From Anaeramoeba ignava (taxonomy: Eukaryota; Metamonada; Anaeramoebidae), in NCBI GenBank assembly GCA_028826165.1, contig JAPDFW010000075.1, positions 196,501 to 260,500 on the forward strand: a DNA stretch of 64,000 nt, written 5' to 3'. Position numbers and translations under genes: made by a program. Position 1 is the first letter of the stretch, and each line of letters opens with the position of its first letter. This document shows, one piece after another, positions 1-9,589 of the stretch. The notes beneath the pieces are model-generated. The model was not told the DNA's origin. It ran no database searches and worked only from the letters and a program-made list of their open reading frames with translations.

Positions 1-1
1 A

Positions 2-3000
2 AATAATATTTTCCATATGTTTCCTTCTCCTGATGAGGAATCAATGCTTCCTTTTCAATTGATTGAAATGGTTAATCTTGTTATGAATTCTCATCCCTTT
101 AGAGAAAAGGTTTTTTCTTCGAATGTTGATTCTCGAGCTCATCATCATCAGCATCGCCATCATCACCAACATAATATTAATATTAGTAATAAGAATATTC
201 AAGTTCAAACAAGCGATGAGATTGGAGGTGAATAATTTAATATTTTAATTTAATTTAATATTTATTTTAATATTTATTTTAATTTAATATTTTAATTTAA
301 TATTTATTTTAATATTTTAATTTAATTTAATATTTATTTTAATTCAATATTTAATTTAATATTTATTTTAATATTTAATTTAATATTTTAATTTAATTCA
401 ATTTTGTAAAATAGATACAAACCAAAAACCTCAAATCCCAAAATTCGATTACAATAAATTCGTCCAAAATAACTTCAAATTTAAATCCATCTCTGATAAC
501 GTTTCTTGCGTCTCAAAAATTAGTCCTCTCTTTAAACAAAAATTCGTTCAATGGATCTCCGAAAACTTAATCTCTCCTTTAATCAAATTCCGTAAACAAT
601 TTAAACTCCCAACTTTTGAATCAAGACAAGAATGGGAAAAATGGAATCAAAACCCAATGAACGAAAAAGAACTCCAGGAATACAACGAAAAAATGCAAAT
701 CGTTAACAATATAATAAGAATCACAAAATCACAATTCCAAAAATTCTTTCTCAACGTTTTGAAAAGATACAAAAAAGCACGAATCGATCCAGGAACAGCT
801 GTTGGTGCTCTTTGCGCTCAAAGTATTGGCGAACCTGGAACTCAAATGAGTCTCCCAGGAAATGAATCAGTCATCATTTCTTTCAATGGAAATATTTCTC
901 TTGTCGAAATTGGACATTTTATTGATTCACTCCTCAAAAAATACAAAAATTACACAACAAAACTCCCAAATAATTCTTTTGTATTTAATTTTCCTAAATC
1001 TTTCCACAATAAATTCCAAGTTCTCTCACTTGGAAATAACCAGAAAATTGCATGGAAACCCTTATCCCAAATTTCCAAACATTCCCCAAATGGAAATCTA
1101 CTCCAAGTAAAAACTTCAACAGGAAGAATCATCCAAACAACATTCTCTCATTCCTTTGTTGTTAGAAAAAACAACCAAATTGTTCCTCAAGCTGGAAAAT
1201 ACTTGAAAATTGGTGACAAAATCCCAATAATAAGCAAAATCACAAAAAGTAAATCATTCTCTAAATGCAAAAAAACACCACTTTTATCCCAATTATCTTC
1301 CTTACTTGGATGCTTTCTCTCAATTGGAAAATTCGATAATTCAAACAATCTCTTATTCAAATTTAATGATCCTTTCTTGTCTTCCCAATTTTCCACTGAT
1401 TTCAACTTTTTCAATCAAAATCACTCATTTATTCAATACCAAAATGAATCATTTATTATTAACTCTGAATATTGGGTTTCCCTTCTCAAAAACTATTTCA
1501 AACACAAAAATTTGCACAAAAAACAAATGAATTGCCAAATTTTCAACAATTCAAACCAAATAATCCAGAATTTCCTCCATTTCTACATTCGATACTCACA
1601 AGGATACAAATTTATCTATAAAGATCAAAACGAAATATATTTTGTTCCTTGTTCTTCAAACAAAAATGCACAATTACTCTCCTTATTGTTTCTAAGACTT
1701 GGAATATTTACTATTAAACAAAGAAATTTTGGATTGTTTTTCTCAATTTCCACATTAAATGGGAAAAAACCGAAATCTTTGCATCTCATTTTCAACTCAT
1801 TTCATACAAAAACAAAAATAACCAAAAATGAAAAGAATTTCGCTCAAAAAATCAACCATTTCAAAACAGAAACCGACAGAATTCCCGGATTTGATAACAA
1901 ATTATTCAACAAAATGAAAAGTGAAATCCAAAAAATTAATAGAAAAAAGAAACACGAAAATAACGGAAATGAAACGATATCAAGAACTGATTTATCAAAG
2001 ATCATCAGTTCATTCGAAAAACAGAAAACATTGACAAAAGAAGAGATGAATATTCTTAAAGAATCATATGAAGGAGATGTTGTTTGGGATTCTATCATTG
2101 AAATGAAGAGCATTGATTCACCCACAGAATATGTATATGATTTCGCCGTTCCCGAATTCGAGAACTTTATTACAGGAGAAGGAATCGTAACACACAACAC
2201 ACTGAAAACATTTCATTTTGCAGGAGTAGCAAGCATGAACATCACACAAGGAGTGCCTCGTATCAAAGAAATCATCAACGCAACAGCAAATATCAGCACA
2301 CCAATCATCACCGCAGAGCTCCTGAACAACACGAGTCTGACCTCTGCGAGACATGTTCGTGGATTGATTGAAAGTGTAACATTGGGCGAAATTTCCGAGA
2401 AAATTGAAGAAGTTCAAAATCCACGATCCACTTTTATTCGTATTGTGATCGATGAGAAATTGATCCAAGATTTATATCTGAATCTGGATATTGAATACAT
2501 CGCAGAAAAAATTCTTCGACATTCCAAATTAAAACTTTCCCCAAAAGCCGTTAGAGTTGAATCGGCAAATTCCTTAACAATCGAGCCTATTACAAGTTTG
2601 AAAACAACATCGCGCTCAAGCGAAGACATGTTTTTCTTCCTTCAACACATCAAGAACTCCATTGCTGACATTGTTGTTGCGGGAGTACCAAATATCACAC
2701 GAGCTATTGTTCAGGAGTATAAAGAGAAGGATCAAAAATTCAACCGAGTTGTTTGCGAAGGAACGAATCTTCTTGGTGTGATGGGTGTTCCTGGAATAGA
2801 CTTTAAGAAAACAACCTCAAATCACATCATTGAGATGTATAACACGCTTGGAATTGAAGCGGGAAGATCATCCATTTTCAACGAAATTATCACCACAATG
2901 GAGCATCATGGAATCAGTTTGGATTTGAGGCATGTCAAGCTTCTTGCCGACTTGATGACCCTAAAGGGTTCGATTTCTGGTATCACTCGTTTTGGTATTC

Positions 3001-3251
3001 GCAAGCTTAAGGATTCTGTTTTTATGCTTGCTTCTTTTGAAAATACTTCTGACCATCTTTTTGAGGCTGCTATTCGTGGTACAAAAGAAAAAATTGATGG
3101 TGTTAGTGAATCTATTATTTTGGGTATTCCTATTCCTCTTGGAACTGGTCTTTTTAAATTGATTCATCAAGTTGAAAGACCTAAATATAGTACCAAACCT
3201 GCAAATTTACTTCTTGGTCATAAGACATTTCATCATCAACTTTACATATAA
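2..3251 (+). CDS. RPC1: RNA polymerase III largest subunit RPC1, C-terminal part, with intein
   Basis: This is the catalytic subunit of nuclear RNA polymerase III, which makes tRNA, 5S and other small RNAs. The reading frame is open from the left edge, so the 5' part lies outside the window. The exon to 227 holds a LLPFQLIEMVN segment and joins 415 onward across a GT-AG intron (228-414) in phase 1; the frame is then open to the stop at 3249-3251. The extein shows GTAVGALCAQSIGEPGTQM, then TLKTFHFAGVASMN and GVPRIKEIINA, the bridge-helix/trigger-loop region. The STPIITAELL segment and the VSESIILGIPIPLGTG C-terminus are typical of RPC1 rather than RPB1 or RPA1. Codons from 849 to 2198 encode an in-frame intein that must be spliced out for an active enzyme. 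Identification is from remembered family motifs; I am very sure of it. Confidence 0.95.
228..414 (+). other. Spliceosomal intron of RPC1, AT-only repeat filled
   Basis: The intron opens with GTGAAT and ends with AAAATAG. Removing its 187 nt joins an upstream frame ending after one base of a codon to a downstream frame open to the 657 ATG and beyond. The interior is almost entirely an irregular TTTAATATTT repeat. Confidence 0.85.
849..2198 (+). mobile_element. Intein (450 aa) in the RPC1 trigger loop, with degenerate LAGLIDADG endonuclease
   Basis: This in-frame protein intron lies between GEPGTQM and TLKTFHFAG of RPC1. Intein residue 1 is Ser and the last two are His449-Asn450, followed by Thr as the +1 extein residue, which suits class 1 splicing. 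Block A begins SLPGNESVIISFNGN. Block B has the TxxH motif at T98-F-S-H101 and a later LKIGDKIPI. The C-terminal block reads VYDFAVPEFENFITGEG and ends IVTHN. The middle shows two LAGLIDADG-like helices, LLGCFLSIG (152-160) and FLHFYIRYSQG (242-252), then LLSLLFLRLGI (278-286). The catalytic acidic position just before each final Gly is Ile159 and Gln251, so the endonuclease is probably dead while the splicing residues are intact. Archaeal RpoA'' inteins are known at about this place, as I recall. Confidence 0.93.
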
Positions 3252-5040
3252 AGTTTTATTTTTCTTTTTTACAAATAAAGATTTATACACGATTTTCATT
3301 TCATTTTATTTAATATTTTTAAGAGATTATTTAATTTAATAATTTATTTCACTTTTTGATTTGAATTTGATTTGAATTTAATTTAATATTTTATTTAATA
3401 TTTTAATTTAATTTTTATTTAATATTTTATTTAATAATTTATTTAATATTTTATTCAATATTTTATTCCACTTTCTGATTTGAATTTGATTTAAATTTGA
3501 TTTAAATTTGATTTGAATTTAATTTAATATTTAATTTAATATTTTATTTAATATTTTATTTAATTTTTAATATTTTATTTAATATTTAATTTGATTTGAT
3601 ATTTTATTTAATATTTTATTCCACTTTTTATTCCACTTTTTGATTTGAATTTGATTTAAATTTGATTTAATATTTTATTTAATATTTTATTTAATATTTT
3701 ATTTAATATTTTATTTAATATTTTATTTAATATTTTATTTAATATTTTATTTAATATTTTATTTAATATTTTATTTAATATTTTATTTAAATTTGATTTG
3801 AATTTGATTTGATATTTTATTTAATATTTTATTTAATATTTTATTTAATATTTAATTTAATATTTTATTCCACTTTTTATTCCACTTTCTGAATTGAATT
3901 GAATTTAATATTTTATTTAATATTTTATTTAATATTTTATTTAAAATTTTATTCCACTTTTTATTCCACTTTTTGATTTGAATTTTATTTAATATTTTAT
4001 TTCACTTTCTGATTTAAATTTGATTTGAATTTGATTTGAATTTGATTTAATATTTTATTTAATATTTTATTTAATATTTTATTCCACTTTTTATTCCACT
4101 TTTTGATTTGAATTTTATTTAATATTTTATTCCACTTTTTGATTTAATATTTTTTTTAATATTTAATATTTTATTTAATATTTTATTTAATATTTTATTT
4201 AATATTTTTATTCCAATTTTTGATTTAATATTTTATTTAATATTTTATTTAATATTTTATTTAATATTTTATTTAATATTTTATTTAATATTTTATTTAA
4301 TATTTTATTTGAATTTGATTTGATATTTTATTTAATATTTTATTTAATATTTTATTTAATAATATTTTATTTAATATTTTATTTGAATTTGATTTGATAT
4401 TTTATTTAATATTTTATTTAATATTTTATTTAATAATATTTTATTTAATATTTTATTTAATATTTTATTTAATATTTTTATTTAATATTTTATTTAATAT
4501 TTTATTTAATATTTTATTTAATATTTTATTTAATATTTTATTCCACTTTTTATTCCACTTTTTGATTTGAATTTTATTTAATATTTTATTTCACTTTCTG
4601 ATTTAAATTTGATTTGAATTTGATTTGAATTTGATTTAATATTTTATTTAATAATTTATTCCACTTTTTATTTAATATTTTATTTAATATTTTATTTAAT
4701 ATTTTATTTAATATTTTATTTAATATTTTATTTAATATTTTATTCAATATTTTATTTAATAATTTATTTAATATTTTATTCAATATTTTATTTAATATTT
4801 TATTTAATATTTTATTTGAATTTGATTTGATATTTTATTTAATATTTTATTCCACTTTTTATTCCACTTTTTGATTTGAATTTGATTTAATATTTTATTT
4901 AATATTTTATTTAATATTTTATTTAATATTTTATTTAATATTTTATTCCACTTTTTATTCCAGTTTCTGAATTAAATTGAATTTGTTAAAGATATTTTAT
5001 TTTATTTAAATTTTTATTTTTATTTTTTTTATTTAATTTA
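3252..5040. repeat. Tandem array of a 12-bp ATTTTATTTAAT unit with TTCCACTTTTT inserts
   Basis: Apart from a short 3' flank of RPC1 (to about 3340), this stretch is a tandem array of ATTTTATTTAAT. It is interrupted at intervals by TATTCCACTTTTT, often twice in a row, and by GATTTGAATTTGATTT. A longer block of about 85 nt that combines these parts occurs near 3950-4040 and again near 4540-4640, and nearly unchanged near 8334-8430. Stop-free frames here, such as the antisense ILNK repeats, come from the 12-nt period and are not genes. Confidence 0.9.
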
Positions 5041-5053
5041 ATGTTTTCATTTG

Positions 5054-5098
5054 AACCCAATTATCCTAGCGAGTCGCAGACGAGTGGATAATTGAGTT
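5054..5098. other. Imperfect hairpin in an AT desert
   Basis: AACCCAATTATCC (5054-5066) can pair with GGATAATTGAGTT (5086-5098) in a 13-position stem with one C-A mismatch. The 19-nt loop is GC-richer than anything nearby and contains a small GTC/GAC inner stem. It sits between the 12-bp array and the (ATT)n tract. A structured RNA, a transposon end or a terminator are all possible; nothing identifies it. The remainder of 5041-5290 shows no gene. Confidence 0.45.
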
Positions 5099-5299
5099 AA
5101 ATTATAAGCAAAAGAAATTTTATTTTCAAAACAAAATAAAAATATCTGTTTTATCGATAAAAATAAAAGCTTTTTTTTTTCAACCATTTTAAGATCTATT
5201 TTTGAGGAAATGAGAATTTTTGAAATTTGATATTTTAAAAATTGATTTGAGGGAAAAATTGAATGGAGAATTTAACAATTTAACAATTTTTATAACAAT

Positions 5300-5319
5300 A
5301 TTTTATTTAATTATTTTTA

Positions 5320-5350
<31 letters not shown>

Positions 5351-5401
5351 TTTTATTATTATTTTTATTATTATTATTTTATTATTATTATTTTATTATT
5401 A

Positions 5402-5459
<58 letters not shown>

Positions 5460-5484
5460 TTATTATTTATTATTATTATTATTA

Positions 5485-5538
<54 letters not shown>

Positions 5539-5920
5539 TTATTATTATTATTATTTTAATATTTTATTATTATTATTTTTTATTATTATTATTTTATTTT
5601 ATTATTTTATTATTATTATTATTTTATTTATTATTTTATTATTATTATTATTTATTATTATTATTATTTTATTTATTATTTATTATTTTATTTATTATTA
5701 TTTTTATTTTATTATTATTTTATTATTATTATTATTATTTTATTATTATTATTATTATTATTATTTTATTTTATTATTTTATTTTATTATTTTATTTTAT
5801 TATTTTTATTTTATTATTATTTTATTATTTTAATTATTTTATTTTATTATTATTATTATTTTATTATTATTTTATTTTATTATTATTATTATTATTATTA
5901 TTTTATTTTATTATTTTGGA
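5300..5920. repeat. (ATT)n trinucleotide tract
   Basis: This is roughly 620 bp of ATT/TTA trinucleotide repeat with occasional extra T's. A 237-residue frame of almost only I, L, F and Y crosses it, but it is an artefact of the repeat and should not be annotated as a protein. Confidence 0.93.
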
Positions 5921-5992
5921 ATTTAATATATGAAACACAGAATTTATTCAATTTATTTTCAAAATTTAAAAAGATCATTGTTTTGAAAACAA

Positions 5993-6989
5993 GTGAGTAT
6001 AAAAGAATTTCGAAAAATTTTTCATTTTCAATGTCAAAAAGAAAAGAAGAGAAAACTTACGAAGAATTTATTAAAAGAAACCAGAAACACAGAGAAAGCA
6101 ATAGGAGTTATTGGTAGAAATGGGAAAACTCACAGAAGAGAACCATCAGAAGAAAATTTTATTATTCAGGAAAAACTTTTAAAACCTATTCCTCAAATCT
6201 AATGTATTCAAAGAAAAAGTAGATTTAGGTTTTCAGATATCTCCAAAGGCTTTGAAGATCCTTCAAAAGAGTGGAATCAACAATTCCTTTAAGTGTAGAC
6301 GAACAAAAACTATTAGTCAATAAGTTGTCAATTGATATTCCTAAACATTTTACCGTTTTGGTTTTATTTCTCTTGGGAAACATATGCCTAAGGTCAGAAG
6401 AATTAACAATGATTAGATTAGAACAACTCAAGTTTTTGAGTCAAAAACAATCACGTGATTTATGGAAACCCAAATTGGAATTTAAGTTATTTTTGAACTT
6501 CCGAATCAAGGTTCCTTACAATGAAGATTCTCGTTTTTTAGAATTAAACATCGAAATTTTTGCCAATTTCCAAAAATATTTTTATTTTGCCAAGTTTTAG
6601 GAATTTAATGTAATTTTATTTCAAGCAAGTTCATGTAGCCAAATGCATCGAGCAGGAGTTAGTACAAATGCTATCAAAAACCAAAAGTTTAGATTGATAA
6701 AGGTCTTGATTTTCAGAGCCTATCTCAAGAAAAGAAATTGATTCCACATTACATTTAAATCCAATCAAACAAAGTACCAATTTCAACTTCAATTCTGATA
6801 ATATTTCTTCTTTACTATCCAATTCTTCAAATCAAGAGAATCCAAAACCAATTTTTCTATTGTCCAATAACCAGAATTGCATCATTAATTTCCATTATAA
6901 CTCTCCAAAACAAGAATATTCTCTCGAAAAACAGATCACTTTAATGAATCATTTGAAGGATCAAAATGAAAAAGAAACCAACAACAACT
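5993..6989 (+). pseudogene. Decayed gene, possibly a tyrosine-recombinase relic
   Basis: This island of ordinary base composition lies between two parts of the same 12-bp array. Coding potential hops between frames: 5993-6202, a segment around 6205-6290 (SPKALKILQKSGINNSFK), 6274-6600 (PLSVDEQKLLVNKL onward), and two stop-containing segments to 6989 that end in an Asn-rich tail. The phrase LFLLGNICLRSEELTMIRL resembles the Arg box of tyrosine recombinases (LGLRxSEL..L). A later frame, HRAGVSTNAIKNQ followed by FRAYLKK, resembles the C-terminal H/R box and final helix. The catalytic Tyr is not convincingly visible. At least two frameshifts suggest a dead gene. The recombinase identity is tentative; a multi-exon gene of unknown function is the alternative. 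Confidence 0.4.
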
Positions 6990-7329
6990 GAAATTCATTT
7001 TGATTCTTGATTTCGGAATATCTTTTCCGATTTCTTTCCAATTTCCTTTTTTTTTCAAATTCCATTTTAAGATTTTACTTTTTTTCAATCATTTTTTTTT
7101 GATTTTTTCCACACAAATCCATTCATTAAAACCAAATTCATCAATTTTTTTTTCATTTCATTAAAAAAAAAGATAAGATTGTTATAAATTATTAATTTAA
7201 AGTCAGAGAAAATGATAAAATGGATATTTTACAAAAATTGTCAAATAAATTTTGGAATTCCCCTTTTTCAATTTAAATTTTCATTTTAAGGGGAAAAATT
7301 TATTTTACTTTTTTTTTTTATTTTTCATT

Positions 7330-8440
7330 TTTTCTTCGATAAAATAATTTATTTAATATTTTATTTAATATTTGATTTAATATTTTATTTAATATTTTAT
7401 TCAATATTTTATTTAATATTTTATTCCACTTTTTATTTAATATTTTATTTAATATTTTATTTAATATTTTATTTAATATTTTATTTAATATTTTATTTAA
7501 TATTTTATTTAATATTTTATTTAATATTTTATTCAATATTTTATTTAATATTTTATTTAATTTTTTATTTAATTTTTTATTTAATAATTTATTTAATATT
7601 TTTATTTAATATTTTATTCAATATTTTTATTTAATAATTTATTTAATATTTTATTTAATATTTTATTTAATATTTTATTTAATATTTTATTTAATATTTT
7701 TATTTAATATTTTATTTAATATTTTATTTAATATTTTTATTTAATTTTATTTAATATTTTATTTAATATTTTATTTAATATTTTATTTAATATTTTTATT
7801 TAATATTTTATTTAATATTTTTATTTAATATTTTATTTAATATTTAATTTGATTTTATTTAATATTTTATTTAATTTTATTTAATATTTAATTTAATATT
7901 TTATTTAATATTTTATTTAATATTTTATTTAATATTTTATTTAATATTTTATTCCACTTTTTATTCCACTTTCTGAATTGAATTGAATTTAAATTTAATA
8001 TTTAATTTAATATTTTATTTAATATTTTATTTAATATTTTATTTAATATTTTATTTAATATTTTATTTAATATTTTATTTAATATTTTATTTTATTTAAT
8101 TTATTTTATTTAATATTTTATTTAATATTTTATTCCACTTTTTATTCCATATTTTTTGAATTTTTATTTAATATTTTATTTCACTTTCTGATTTGAATTT
8201 GATTTAAATTTAATTTAATATTTTATTTAATATTTTATTTAATATTTTATTTAATATTTTATTTAATATTTTATTTAATATTTTATTTAATATTTTATTT
8301 AATATTTTATTTAATATTTTATTTAATATTTTATTCCACTTTTTATTCCACTTTTTGATTTGAATTTTATTTAATATTTTATTTCACTTTCTGATTTAAA
8401 TTTGATTTGAATTTGATTTAAATTTGATTTAATATTTTAA
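7330..8440. repeat. Second array of the ATTTTATTTAAT 12-bp unit
   Basis: The unit and the TTCCACTTTTT inserts are the same as in the array at 3.3-5.0 kb, including a near-identical copy of the ~85-nt composite block near 8334-8430. The flanks 6990-7330 and 8440-8586 are T-rich and A-rich sequence in which I see no gene. Confidence 0.9.
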
Positions 8441-8586
8441 AAAATAAAAAATTATTCTCCTTTTTAATTTATTTTTTTTTTCTCCTTTTTTTATTTATTT
8501 TTTTTTTTAAATAAAAAAAATTTTTTTCATTTTTTCCTTTTATCATTTTTTCTTTTTCCTTTTTTTTTTTAATTTTTCGATTCTAA

Positions 8587-9342
8587 ATGTGCTTTAATCA
8601 ACCAATTTCATTTTTATTTACTATTGGAAGTTTTATCAACGCACAATACTTACGACGCGCAAAATTTCTGAAAAACGACAAAAGAATCTGGAGAATGGCA
8701 GCAGGAGTCGATTATTTTGCAGCAATGGAATTAATACAATTTTTACAATATTTTTGGATCGATCAATGCGATTCCGTAATCAACAAAATTCTAACGATTT
8801 TAGGGATAATTCACATAGCATTTCAGCCTTTTATAGCGAATTTAATGACAAGTTATGACATTCCAAAACGAATGGAAAAATCATTCGATCGATTAGTTAT
8901 GCCGTTGTCAATTTTGACAGGCATTTTTTCAACGTCTCGACTCATTGGATACGAATATTTCCCATGTAGCGATCTTTACGATCCCTTGTGCTCAAAGGTA
9001 ACATGCACAACAACAGGCAGAGTGCATTTGAGATGGGGATGTCGGTTGCGAACTGGAAATTACTTCACCCCAAGTGCGTTCCCTAATTTCTTCTTCATGT
9101 TCGTTCCAACTATACTTGCGGGTAAATTGAGAGCTTCTTTGCTCCTCTTTTTTTCTGGCCCTGTCATCGGTTATGCTCTCGCAAGAAATAAGGACGAATG
9201 GGCTTCCATTTGGTGTTATTATACTTTTGTTCAATGTTTAGTTGGAAGTTGGATTTCTTTGAATCATTATGACCAGAAACAAGCTCGTAAACAAAAAGAT
9301 GCAGAAGAATATCTTAAAGAACAAGCTCTCGAATCAAATTAA
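8587..9342 (+). CDS. Multipass membrane protein with MCFNxxxS N-terminus (DUF5765-like)
   Basis: This single-exon frame encodes 251 residues with about six or seven hydrophobic segments, for example ILTILGIIHIAFQPFIANLM, LVMPLSILTGIFSTS and ASLLLFFSGPVIGYAL. The C-terminal tail is charged (KQARKQKDAEEYLKEQ). The start MCFNQPISFLFTIGSF and an early Asp/Glu-containing helix (AAMELIQFLQYFW) recall a family of uncharacterised membrane proteins from protists and large DNA viruses annotated as DUF5765; this is from memory and is not certain. Cys residues are clustered in the loop around residues 135-160. The ATG follows a T-rich leader and is the only sensible start. No reaction or partner can be inferred. 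It is convergent with the C9orf72 homologue, 247 bp away. Confidence 0.7.
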   Translation: MCFNQPISFLFTIGSFINAQYLRRAKFLKNDKRIWRMAAGVDYFAAMELIQFLQYFWIDQCDSVINKILTILGIIHIAFQPFIANLMTSYDIPKRMEKSFDRLVMPLSILTGIFSTSRLIGYEYFPCSDLYDPLCSKVTCTTTGRVHLRWGCRLRTGNYFTPSAFPNFFFMFVPTILAGKLRASLLLFFSGPVIGYALARNKDEWASIWCYYTFVQCLVGSWISLNHYDQKQARKQKDAEEYLKEQALESN

Positions 9343-9589
9343 TTTTAATTTTAATTTTTTTTTAACTTCCTTTTTTCTTTTTGAAGAAACAATTTCTTTT
9401 TTCTTTTTCTTTTAAACCTTTTATTTTTCTTTTTCTTTTTCCAAATAAGGAAATTCGACTTATAAATGCCATTCAAAATTTAATTCAAAATTTAATTCAA
9501 AATTTAATTATTTTTATTATTTTTTTTTTTTGATTAAAATAAGATTTGTTCCAAAAAAAAAGGTTTCATTTTGTTTTTTCTTTTTAAAT

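Noticed and set aside
5220-5933. 237-residue Ile/Leu/Phe/Tyr-only open frame
   Set aside because: It is the translation of an (ATT)n tract; all frames without stops are artefacts of the repeat.
6605-6720. Candidate 14-16-nt introns in the recombinase-like relic
   Set aside because: GTAATTTTATTTCAAG and a similar site could be spliced on paper, but all other introns here are at least 60 nt.
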